Source of the DNA: Halothiobacillus sp.
Lineage (GTDB): Bacteria; Pseudomonadota; Gammaproteobacteria; Halothiobacillales; Halothiobacillaceae
Direction: 5' to 3'
DNA length: 57,824 nt
Assembly: GCF_028710545.1 (NCBI RefSeq)
Contig: NZ_JAQTTX010000015.1
Location: forward strand, 1 to 57,824
The notes below the pieces were generated by a model that had not been told where the DNA came from, searched no databases, and saw nothing but the letters and a program-made list of their open reading frames with translations. Shown piece after piece: positions 46,336 through 53,857 of the stretch (the stretch's first letter is position 1; each line of letters begins with the position of its first letter). Made by a program: the position numbers and the translations under genes.

Positions 46336-46739
46336 GGTGTCATCACACCATCCACATAAAACCAGCGGCCCTGCTCCTTCACGAACCGGCTACATTCATT
46401 TAGGCGTTGCGCCTTGCCACCGCCCACACGCCAGCGCGCCACGAAACACACCACACCCCGCTCATCGGTCGCACCGCCCGCCTCGACCCTGTCGATTCGC
46501 AACCCCAGCCACTTCGTCGGTTCGTCCTGATCCAGATCAAGCGACGGGGGCCGCGTTGAGGTATGCCAACTCGCCAACAGATACGGCTCGTTGACCAGAA
46601 AAAACGCGGTATAGCGTGAACGCATCAACTGCTCGGCCGTCTCGGGCAAGGCGCCCTGATCGATAAAACGACCACAGCAAACCGCATACGCCTTGCCGGA
46701 ACCGCAGGGGCAGGATGAGGGAAAGGATTGCTCAGCCAT
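46332..46739 (-). CDS. ychJ: YchJ-family SEC-C motif protein
   Basis: 135 residues from ATG 46739. The SEC-C zinc motif is at the N-terminus (CPCGSGKAYAVCCG). An NTF2-like fold follows with RSRYTAFFLVNEPYLLASWH and a final RFVKEQGRWFYVDG, all typical of YchJ (UPF0225). Function is unknown; zinc binding is expected. It overlaps the genes on both sides. Confidence 0.92.
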   Translation of the reverse strand: MAEQSFPSSCPCGSGKAYAVCCGRFIDQGALPETAEQLMRSRYTAFFLVNEPYLLASWHTSTRPPSLDLDQDEPTKWLGLRIDRVEAGGATDERGVVCFVARWRVGGGKAQRLNECSRFVKEQGRWFYVDGVMTP

Positions 46740-47022
46740 CGTTGCGCAATACCTTGCCCGCCAGCGTCGGTTCCTTGTCCGTTCGGGTTTCAAGTTTCAA
46801 ATAACTCACCAGCCGCACGCTGCCCTCACGATGCAAGACTTCATGCACCTCCGCCACCGCAGCCAGAATCGCATTCATATCGCCCTCGATATTCGTGCCG
46901 GAAGCATGCGTCTCAACCAGGAAATCATGCGCCTTGAGCAACCCGACCACGCGGGTCACCTCATCACGCACCGACACCCCATGGCCAATGGGAATCACTT
47001 GTAGTTCGGCTGTGGCTTTCAT
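46732..47022 (-). CDS. MTH1187-family thiamine-binding protein
   Basis: 96 residues from ATG 47022. AELQVIPIGHGVSVRDEVTR, FLVETHASGTNIEGDMNAIL and the ferredoxin-like fold pattern define the DUF77/MTH1187 family; members (for example YkoF-like) bind thiamine-type ligands. Soluble, cytoplasmic. First gene of the operon with ychJ and pncC; an imperfect palindrome lies about 120 nt upstream. Confidence 0.85.
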   Translation of the reverse strand: MKATAELQVIPIGHGVSVRDEVTRVVGLLKAHDFLVETHASGTNIEGDMNAILAAVAEVHEVLHREGSVRLVSYLKLETRTDKEPTLAGKVLRNDG

Positions 47023-47142
47023 GTCGGGGATTCTCCGAAATTTTGAATTCAAAAAGATATTATCGGGACTGCCCAGTTGTTCAGAAGAGCGAGCCAATTA
47101 GGCACCCTTGGCCTACCCCAACCAAGACACCACTCCATCGCA

Positions 47143-47164
47143 TTCTAAATTCTAGAATTCAGAA
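47143..47164. promoter_or_regulatory. 22-bp near-perfect palindrome at the island edge
   Basis: AATTCTAGAATT is a perfect 12-bp core extended by TTCT and AGAA with one mismatched pair. It lies between the thiamine-binding gene and the NERD gene, where core genes give way to the restriction island. It may be an operator or an integration scar. Confidence 0.35.
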
Positions 47165-47229
47165 CGACAGACCCAACAGCGTGATAGACAGCCCACACAC
47201 CAGCAGCACGGAGCCCACAGAGCCGCGCG

Positions 47230-48123
47230 TTAAGTCTGGGCATACGCCTTGGCTGCGACATTGCGGCAGCGTTGATCCAGTTGATGGACAATCTGTTGAA
47301 TCAACTTATCAGGCAATGGTGTCTGACGGAGACTCGATAAAACCTTCTCTGGATTTTTCCCGTTAAGCACAGGCATTCCCTCTCGACTAGTTCGTTCGAT
47401 AAACCAACCGGGTAGAGCCAATACAGGCCGAACGCCCACAGGCTCGCCCACTGCACTGGAAAGCCACTCCTGAAGCCATTTCGCTTGTCTTTCCGCCTGT
47501 TCCAATGGCTTCGTTTCCGTCCAGCCAGGAAATTCGAGTCGCTTACCGTCGTAACGCACCTTCCACGAATTATCCGTTTTCTGATCTGGTTTCGCCCGCC
47601 CTTTCGTCTCAACGGCAAAAACGCCATTAGGCCCCACGACAACATGATCGATATTGAATTTCTCGGCAGGCAGGTCATGAAAAACCCAATAACCGTGCCG
47701 AAGCAATTGGTTAAGCTCCTGCCCCACTGCCATTTCGGCCTCAAGACCTAACCGGTAATTCAATGCAGTACGCGCCAGTCGCAGAATTTGAACAACGCAA
47801 TAGGCAATAACTCCACAACCGAGCAAAAAGTATATGAGCACAGAGAAAGCCGGCATCGACTTGTGGTTATAAAAACCGTACGACAGATAAAGAGAAAACA
47901 ACAATGAGGGTGCGAAGAACGCGCCCAGAAGATACCCATCCATGTCCAATCTCATATCTTCGAGCTTTGCTTCGACTGATTGCCCCGGAGCCCGCAACAA
48001 ATCACGCGTCAACGGTGTTCGTTTGCGTGTTGCCTTGCTCCGCTTCAACCAAAGATAAACGCTACCGAACACCGCTCCAAAGGGCAGAGCAAAAACCAAA
48101 AACGGCATTAACACCCATTCCAC
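47230..48123 (-). CDS. Membrane-anchored NERD-domain protein
   Basis: 297 residues. One membrane helix at the start (MPFLVFALPFGAVFGSVYLW) and two more at about 65-82 and 92-113. A NERD (nuclease-related) domain then begins at NYRLGLEAEMAVGQELNQLL. The conserved NIDHVVVGPNGVFAVETKGR carries the D and E-x-K of a PD-(D/E)XK nuclease fold. The last 80 residues are variable. It lies 48 nt downstream of hsdM in the same direction, so probably an accessory gene of the RM operon. A role in DNA degradation or restriction is inferred. Confidence 0.8.
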   Translation of the reverse strand: MEWVLMPFLVFALPFGAVFGSVYLWLKRSKATRKRTPLTRDLLRAPGQSVEAKLEDMRLDMDGYLLGAFFAPSLLFSLYLSYGFYNHKSMPAFSVLIYFLLGCGVIAYCVVQILRLARTALNYRLGLEAEMAVGQELNQLLRHGYWVFHDLPAEKFNIDHVVVGPNGVFAVETKGRAKPDQKTDNSWKVRYDGKRLEFPGWTETKPLEQAERQAKWLQEWLSSAVGEPVGVRPVLALPGWFIERTSREGMPVLNGKNPEKVLSSLRQTPLPDKLIQQIVHQLDQRCRNVAAKAYAQT

Positions 48124-48171
48124 ATCATGCTCCTTTGCCGCTTGGCCTGATCGGGTCTATTCACACCCGAA

Positions 48172-49674
48172 TCAAATTGAATCCACTTCGATTAGTTCGC
48201 CGCCCACATCCCCCAAAATCTCCCGGAACTGTTCCAGTGCGGCTTCCAGGTCCTCCACGATTTCCGCGGCAATCACTTCGGGGGCGGGCAGGCTGTCTGA
48301 GTCGGATAGCGACTCATCCCGCAGCCAGAAGATATCCAGGCTTGCCTTGTCGCGGGCGATCAGCTCTTCATAGTCATAGGCGCGCCAGCGACCATCGGGG
48401 TTGTCCTCCGACCATGTTGGTTGGCGGTTGTGACGGTTTTCCGGGTGATAGCACGCCACGAACTCGTCCAAATCCTCCCGTTTCAGTGAATTGGTCTTGA
48501 GCGTGAAATGCATGTTGGTGCGCAGGTCGTAGATCCACAGCTTGCGGGTCCATGGAGTTTCACTGGCGGGCTTCTTGTCGAAAAACAATACATTCGCCTT
48601 CACGCCCTGGGCATAGAACAAACCGGTGGGTAGACGTAACAGGGTATGAACGTCGCAATCGTGCAGCAGTTTGCGGCGGATGGTCTCGCCTGCCCCGCCT
48701 TCGAACAGCACATTGTCCGGCAGCACCAGAGCGGCGCGGCCGTTCTGTTTCAACAACGTCTTCACATGCTGCACGAAGTTGAGTTGTTTGTTCGACGTAG
48801 TGGCCCAGAAGTCGTCGCGTTCGACCGTGTCGCGCTCCTTACTGACTTGCCCACCCTCGCCCACGATGGTCGTACTGCTCTTCTTGCCGAATGGCGGATT
48901 GGTCAACACTAGATCGAAGCGATCACCTGGATCGGCTGCCAACGAATCGCCGACCGCAATCGGCTCGAATTCCTGGCTGCCGATGCCGTGAAGCAGCATG
49001 TTCATCGCACACAGACGGGCGGTGGCCTGCACCAGCTCCCAACCCTTGAAACTCTCTCCGCGCAGTTTCTTTTTCTCCGCCGAAGTCATGTTGGGGTAAT
49101 GCTTCACCACATAGTCGTGCGCCGCCAGCAGGAAGCCACCCGTGCCACAGGCCGGGTCGCTTACAGTCTCACCCGGCTTCGGCGCCATCACATCCACAAT
49201 CGCCTGAATCAGCGGGCGCGGCGTGAAGTACTGACCCGCGCCAGACTTGGTGTCCTGCGCGTTTTTCTCCAGCAGACCTTCGTAGGCATCGCCCTTCACG
49301 TCGGCGCTCATCGACACCCAGGTTTCTTTGTCGATCAAATCAACGATCAACCGCCGCAACTTGGCCGGGTCCTGGAACTTGTTTTGCGACTTGGTAAAGA
49401 TAAGTCCGAGCAAGCCCTTCTGCTTGCCCAGTTCTTCCAGTGTGTGACGATAGTGGTCGAACAACTCATCGCCATCCTTCTTCACCAAGCTGGGCCAGTC
49501 ATAACCCGTAAGTACCGGGCTGGGTTGGTTATAAGGCGGGCGGCTGCGCTCGTCGGCCATCTTGAGAAACAGCAGATAAGTAAGCTGCTCGACGTAGTCG
49601 CCGTAGCTCATGCCGTCGTCGCGCAGCACGTTGCAGTAATTCCAGAGCTTCTGGACAATCGTTGCGGTATTCAT
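48172..49674 (-). CDS. hsdM: Type I restriction-modification DNA methyltransferase subunit
   Basis: 500 residues. The N-terminal HsdM helical domain is followed by QYFTPRPLIQAIVDVM, SAM motif I DPACGTGGF (173-181) and catalytic NPPFG (259-263). GGAG precedes the ATG. With HsdS it makes N6-adenine methylations and with HsdR the restriction complex. Its position is odd: it is last of the hsd genes, separated from hsdS by two non-hsd genes. Confidence 0.96.
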   Translation of the reverse strand: MNTATIVQKLWNYCNVLRDDGMSYGDYVEQLTYLLFLKMADERSRPPYNQPSPVLTGYDWPSLVKKDGDELFDHYRHTLEELGKQKGLLGLIFTKSQNKFQDPAKLRRLIVDLIDKETWVSMSADVKGDAYEGLLEKNAQDTKSGAGQYFTPRPLIQAIVDVMAPKPGETVSDPACGTGGFLLAAHDYVVKHYPNMTSAEKKKLRGESFKGWELVQATARLCAMNMLLHGIGSQEFEPIAVGDSLAADPGDRFDLVLTNPPFGKKSSTTIVGEGGQVSKERDTVERDDFWATTSNKQLNFVQHVKTLLKQNGRAALVLPDNVLFEGGAGETIRRKLLHDCDVHTLLRLPTGLFYAQGVKANVLFFDKKPASETPWTRKLWIYDLRTNMHFTLKTNSLKREDLDEFVACYHPENRHNRQPTWSEDNPDGRWRAYDYEELIARDKASLDIFWLRDESLSDSDSLPAPEVIAAEIVEDLEAALEQFREILGDVGGELIEVDSI

Positions 49675-49742
49675 GACGACTCCATAACCCGCTCATAGGT
49701 ATGCACGGGTCTGAATTTATAACTAAGGGAGAACTGAATCGT

Positions 49743-50585
49743 TCAGAGCGTAGTGGCAGCGAAGGACAGAATGTCATCCTTGTTCGCAAAAGGCGTCACG
49801 ATCACATGTTCACGCTGCAGATCGTCGACGATGCCCTCGAAAGCCCGTTCACGCGCATCGTTCGTCTTAGGCCCCTGCACTGCAAACAAAACTTGTTCTG
49901 GCAACAACGCGCGTTTGCGCAACTGACGGACACGCATAATCCATTGATCACCGTGCTCGATAATTTTGGTCGGCTGATCATGCGCCAAATGCAGCGGTTT
50001 AATGGCCTTGAGTGGCTGGTCATCGCGCTGCTCCACAAACGGGAACGCCACGTGATATTCCTCATCACCAATATCTACCCGTTCAAAACGCTCCACCAAG
50101 CTCGCTTGAGAAAGCAACTTGCGCAACCCGCGCTCCATAACCGTTTCCTTGTATTCGCGCGTAACAAAGTTTCGTTCGACATAATGACCGTACAGTTCAT
50201 TCAACGCGGTAGGCAAGTCATCGGCTAATAAGGCTCGAGGCTCGCTGAACTTGATCACCGTCTCGCGTGGTCGGACGATCTCGGCGAAAAGATTTCGGGC
50301 AAAATCCACATCGTTGAATTTGAAGCGCTTATCAAAGCCATGCTGACGCAACAAGGCTGCCGCGCGTTCGAGTTCCTCACGAACATTCTTCATCGTGTTC
50401 TTGAACACCAGCGCATCCAACTGCTCGAAAAAATGCGTAACACGGGCGTGTTTCTGAACCATCAGCTTGAAGGCGAAATGACGTGCTGCCGGTGCTATCA
50501 GGACGATACCCACGTTGGCAAATTCACCTGTCTCCACAAAGGGCGTGAAGCGAACAATCGCGTATAGGCAGGGTATTTTCTTCAT
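49743..50585 (-). CDS. DUF3037 protein paired with the HipA-like kinase
   Basis: 280 residues from ATG 50585, overlapping the kinase stop (ATGA). CLYAIVRFTPFVETGEFANVGIVLI is the characteristic DUF3037 opening; the remaining helical part (LFAEIVRPRETVIKFSEPRALLA) has no catalytic motif I can name. DUF3037 genes commonly sit beside HipA_2-type kinases, so it may be the substrate, inhibitor or partner of the kinase. Function is not established as far as I know. 68 nt upstream of hsdM. Confidence 0.8.
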   Translation of the reverse strand: MKKIPCLYAIVRFTPFVETGEFANVGIVLIAPAARHFAFKLMVQKHARVTHFFEQLDALVFKNTMKNVREELERAAALLRQHGFDKRFKFNDVDFARNLFAEIVRPRETVIKFSEPRALLADDLPTALNELYGHYVERNFVTREYKETVMERGLRKLLSQASLVERFERVDIGDEEYHVAFPFVEQRDDQPLKAIKPLHLAHDQPTKIIEHGDQWIMRVRQLRKRALLPEQVLFAVQGPKTNDARERAFEGIVDDLQREHVIVTPFANKDDILSFAATTL

Positions 50586-51325
50586 CTCAGGCTCCAAAAC
50601 CCATTGTTCCGGCAACGCAGCAACATGCGCTTTACAGCATCAAAATCAAAACCGGTCGGTACTGTTTGCTCGTCGTCAACGAACAACCACTCGGGTGGAA
50701 CAGTATTGCAGATGTCCGCCCAATCAGCCATCACCTGCATGAAACGATCTGCGTAAGCCTGTTGCATCACCCAGTCATGGAAAAGCGTATTGGACTGTAC
50801 CCAGAATGCATGGACATCAATGAACTCATCATCCGTACAGGTGAGATCAAAAGCCTGATTGTGGTCAATCACGACCAGTGCTTCTTGCGAGACATCCCAG
50901 AACAGATTCGGGTTGCCACCCAAATCGCTCAAGGAGCGATCCGCATTGCGCACCCACCAGTCAAAAGCCAGCACGTCACGTTGCGTACCATCGGGCACAT
51001 GGAATAGATGACTCTTCGAAAGTTCAACCACGGGCCGCTTGCACGAACCGAAGGCCAGCCCCACACCCAAATCGTCAACATCTTCCCGCATAGCGATGGA
51101 AAGCAATTCCTCGGGAACATGCACAAGCCGGAAAGGAGCAACCGGCAACCCAAGCCGTAACGCTAAATGCCCGGCGACCCACTCACAAATTTGACTGTGC
51201 CGGGTCGCACCGCGACCCTTGACGAAATAAACCTGATCATCCGCTCCACGGCAGATAAAGGGCCGAGTTACGCCCTGCTCGGAACGACCGATAATTTCGA
51301 TAATCTCGACAATTTCCGTGCTCAA
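50582..51325 (-). CDS. HipA-like protein kinase within the hsd operon
   Basis: 247 residues from TTG 51325, which overlaps the hsdS stop (TTGA). Lys 36 in YFVKGRG is the ATP lysine. WWVRNADR (Asp 129) is the catalytic loop, with Asn 138/140 in GGNPN and metal Asp 154 in VVIDHNQAF, so the kinase site looks complete. This is the compact HipA_2 branch rather than full-length HipA. It has overlaps on both sides and is part of one translation unit with hsdS and DUF3037. A toxin or regulatory kinase tied to the restriction complex is inferred. Confidence 0.82.
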   Translation of the reverse strand: MSTEIVEIIEIIGRSEQGVTRPFICRGADDQVYFVKGRGATRHSQICEWVAGHLALRLGLPVAPFRLVHVPEELLSIAMREDVDDLGVGLAFGSCKRPVVELSKSHLFHVPDGTQRDVLAFDWWVRNADRSLSDLGGNPNLFWDVSQEALVVIDHNQAFDLTCTDDEFIDVHAFWVQSNTLFHDWVMQQAYADRFMQVMADWADICNTVPPEWLFVDDEQTVPTGFDFDAVKRMLLRCRNNGFWSLR

Positions 51326-52767
51326 ACCACACGCTCCCGTAAAACATCCGCTGACAACAAGTCACCGGAAAAAGCCCGGCTCAGGATGGACTGGCGCAGG
51401 CGTTCGGCGCGCTTGAGGTTGGCGTCCACTTGGGCCTCTGTTTCGCGCAGGAGGGAGAGGCGACGGTCGACTTCGGCGACGATTCTGTCCTGTTCTGTAA
51501 TTGGTGGAATCGCAATTGCCGTCACTTTCAGCTTGTTAAGCGTGAGTCGGGTAATTGCGACACCAGCAATATTTGCGAGCATTCGGTCCCTGACAATTGT
51601 GCTGTTCAGATACGCAACTAAATAGTCAGGACTCACCAAAGGAAGAGCTCTAAATACGCCAACGCTAGAAAGGAGCGAAAAGGGTTCATCAAGTGTGTTT
51701 TTGGCGGTGAGCCCAGTGTTTACTCCGTCCTTGACGTATAAGACGTCATCTTTCCTGACGTCGCAGCGCGCATAGATCTCGTCGTGGGTTGCTTTGTCCA
51801 CATAGGTAATGTCTTCTAAAGCCAGCCTGAATTCGCGCACGTTTTTGGACGTTATGTATTTGTACTCGCCGTGGGGATAGTTCTTAGGTGAGTGATGCGT
51901 GCCGTCTGTGATCTTCACGCAAGCTTGGTCTAGACTCGCCCACACCCACCCCTCCGGCAATTCGGGAAGATTGGTGGTGTCGGGAGCGGTGGGATCTTTG
52001 TATTTGCCCTTGCCTTGCCATTGGCTGCGGCGGGTTTCGAGGATGCGTTGCAGGAGTTGTTTGCCGGTCTCGTAGCTGCGGCCTTCGCGGCGGGCGCGTT
52101 CGGCTTCGGTTTCGACGAGGCGGCCTTCGACGGCGGCTTTGAGGACGGCGGCTTTGTAGCGCTTAAGGCTGGCCTTGACACGTTTGAGGTTGGCGACGGC
52201 TTCGTCGAGGCGGGAGAATTGTTTTTCGATTTCCGCGACGATGCGTTTTTGTTGGTCGAGGGGTGCTACTGGAATCGTACTCTGCTTCAGATAAGTCGTG
52301 GATACACGCTTTTGACCCACAGCCCCGGTCATGTACCGTTCCGCTTCACCACGAAATATCTGGCTCGAAACGTAGTAGTAAATGTACATTGCATCCATAC
52401 CCGACTTGGGACGGAGAACGTGGAATTCGGTGGATCCGAATCCGTAGCCATTCACCAACTTGGGAACAACGGCCATCTTTCCGTTTTCCATGCAGGGCGT
52501 GATTTTTGCAAACAGCACGTCCCCTTCAAGGAAAGCAGTAAATCCCTTTTTCACCTCGCCCGCTGGGCGTGTTTCCTCGACGCGAATTGAGCCATCCGCA
52601 GCGCCGACAGCTGGCATCGGAACAAACGAAACCGGTAAGTCATCGGGTATCACGGCCTTATCGACACGCGGATTAACGTCGGCGATTTCTTCGATGGTCA
52701 TAACCGGCCAATCACGTTTGCCTGTTGTTTCAAGTGCGTAGCCCGCGCGCGTCTCTTCGACTTTCAT
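51322..52767 (-). CDS. hsdS: Type I restriction-modification specificity subunit
   Basis: 481 residues with two target-recognition domains. The first (about 20-170) ends PLDQQKRIVAEIEKQFSRLD with a helical spacer. The second (about 265-435) ends PITEQDRIVAEVDRRLSLL with a second spacer. GDVLFAKITPCMENGKMAVV and TDGTHHSPKNYPHGEYKYI are typical TRD segments. It sets the bipartite target sequence. Its ATG overlaps the stop of a duplicated hsdR 3' tail (ATGA), showing the ancestral R-S junction. Confidence 0.95.
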   Translation of the reverse strand: MKVEETRAGYALETTGKRDWPVMTIEEIADVNPRVDKAVIPDDLPVSFVPMPAVGAADGSIRVEETRPAGEVKKGFTAFLEGDVLFAKITPCMENGKMAVVPKLVNGYGFGSTEFHVLRPKSGMDAMYIYYYVSSQIFRGEAERYMTGAVGQKRVSTTYLKQSTIPVAPLDQQKRIVAEIEKQFSRLDEAVANLKRVKASLKRYKAAVLKAAVEGRLVETEAERARREGRSYETGKQLLQRILETRRSQWQGKGKYKDPTAPDTTNLPELPEGWVWASLDQACVKITDGTHHSPKNYPHGEYKYITSKNVREFRLALEDITYVDKATHDEIYARCDVRKDDVLYVKDGVNTGLTAKNTLDEPFSLLSSVGVFRALPLVSPDYLVAYLNSTIVRDRMLANIAGVAITRLTLNKLKVTAIAIPPITEQDRIVAEVDRRLSLLRETEAQVDANLKRAERLRQSILSRAFSGDLLSADVLRERVV

Positions 52768-53476
52768 GCAGCCAAGTTCTCGTTCAATTGCTCAATAAGC
52801 GTATTCAACTCATCACCGAACAGTTGATGCAACCTGCCCGGTCCAACTTTGTCATTTCGACCAAAGGGAGAAATCTTGTTTTCAGGTCGCATCAGGATTC
52901 CTCCCTTTGGTCGGAATGACAGCCTTGTAAAGCCTTGTAAAGCCGCTTGTCGCGCGGTCGTTTCGGGTTGCGTCAGGGCTCCTCTCTTTGATAGGAATGA
53001 CAGGGCAGGCCGAGGTCGCGCCGCAAGACTCTTATTCAATTGCTCAATAAGCGTATTCAACTCATCACCGAACAGTTGATGCACCCTGCTCAGCCCAACT
53101 TTGTCATTTCGACCAAAGGGAGAAATCTTGTTTTCAGGTTGCATCAGGATTCCTCCCTGTGGTCGGAATGACAGCCTTGTAAAGCCTTGTAAAGCCGCTT
53201 GTCGCGCGGTCGTTTCGGGTTGCGTCAGGGCTCCTCTCTTTGATAGGAATGACAGGGCAGGCCGAGGTCGCGCCGCAAGACTCTTATTCAATTGCTCAAT
53301 AAGCGTATTCAACTCATCACCGAACAGTTGATGCACCCTGCTCAGCCCAACTTTGTCATTTCGACCAAAGGGAGAAATCTTGTTTTCAGGTTGCATCAGG
53401 ATTCCTCCCTGTGGTCGGAATGACAGCCTTGTACAGCCTTGTAAAGCCGCTTGTCGCGCGGTCGTTTCGGGTTGCA
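52768..53476 (-). repeat. Tandem array of 252-bp units carrying hsdR 3' tails and long inverted repeats
   Basis: Three units with exact 252-bp spacing (tail copies start near 52784, 53036, 53288). Each contains a copy of the last ~23 codons of hsdR (QLFGDELNTLIEQLN-type, against LLFGDELNSLIDQLN in real HsdR). A long hairpin follows: TGTCATTTCGACCAAAGGG facing CCCTTTGGTCGGAATGACA. A degenerate third arm and an AGCCTTGTAAAG direct repeat complete the unit. Since 252 is divisible by three, the minus strand stays open for 258 codons (52764-53540) and stops on the hsdS start. It is probably not an independent gene, but may be translated as a leader. Confidence 0.85.
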
Positions 53477-53806
53477 TCAGGATTCCTCCCTTTGGTCGGA
53501 ATGACAGGGCAGGTCGAGGTCTTCGCCGAGGTCGCGCCATTCCGGATTAACCTGGATGACAAGAGCGTTCTTCTTTTCTCTCCGCCATTTCTTGATTTCC
53601 TTCTCGCGGGCAAGCGCAACATGAACTTCAGGTGTTTCTTCGAAATACACCAGTTTGTACACGTTATATTTCTCCGTGAAGCCTTTTACGACATGGGTTC
53701 GATGTTCATGAACCCGGCGCAAGAGGTCGTTGGTCATGCCGACGTACATCACTTTGTTGTTCCAGTTGGTAAGCAGGTAGACGAAATAGCGGTGTTCACG
53801 AGGCAC
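53477..53806 (-). CDS. GIY-YIG nuclease flanked by direct repeats
   Basis: 109 residues from GTG 53806. YFVYLLTNWNNKVMYVGMTNDL is the GIY-YIG core, with the catalytic Arg in LLRRVHEHR and Glu in YFEETPEVHVALAREKEIKKW; PEWRDLGEDL is the family end. The Shine-Dalgarno GGGAGGA is supplied by a repeat copy (GACCTTAGGGAGGAATCC) just upstream. The C-terminal CHSDQREES is a second copy of the same repeat read through to the stop. So a nuclease gene sits between two same-orientation repeats inside the broken hsdR-hsdS junction. UPF0213/YhbQ-like members have no firm function. Confidence 0.85.
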   Translation of the reverse strand: MPREHRYFVYLLTNWNNKVMYVGMTNDLLRRVHEHRTHVVKGFTEKYNVYKLVYFEETPEVHVALAREKEIKKWRREKKNALVIQVNPEWRDLGEDLDLPCHSDQREES

Positions 53807-53857
53807 GGGATTCCTCCCTAAGGTCGAAATGACATACGGGGGGCGATGACAACGTGT

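Noticed and set aside
52784..53476. CRISPR array
   Set aside because: Units are 252 bp and near-identical throughout, with no short repeat/unique spacer alternation and no cas genes.
52849..53550. Repeated plus-strand frames beginning MSFRPKGEI
   Set aside because: They are translations of the palindromic repeat arms, repeated every 252 bp, without independent ribosome sites.
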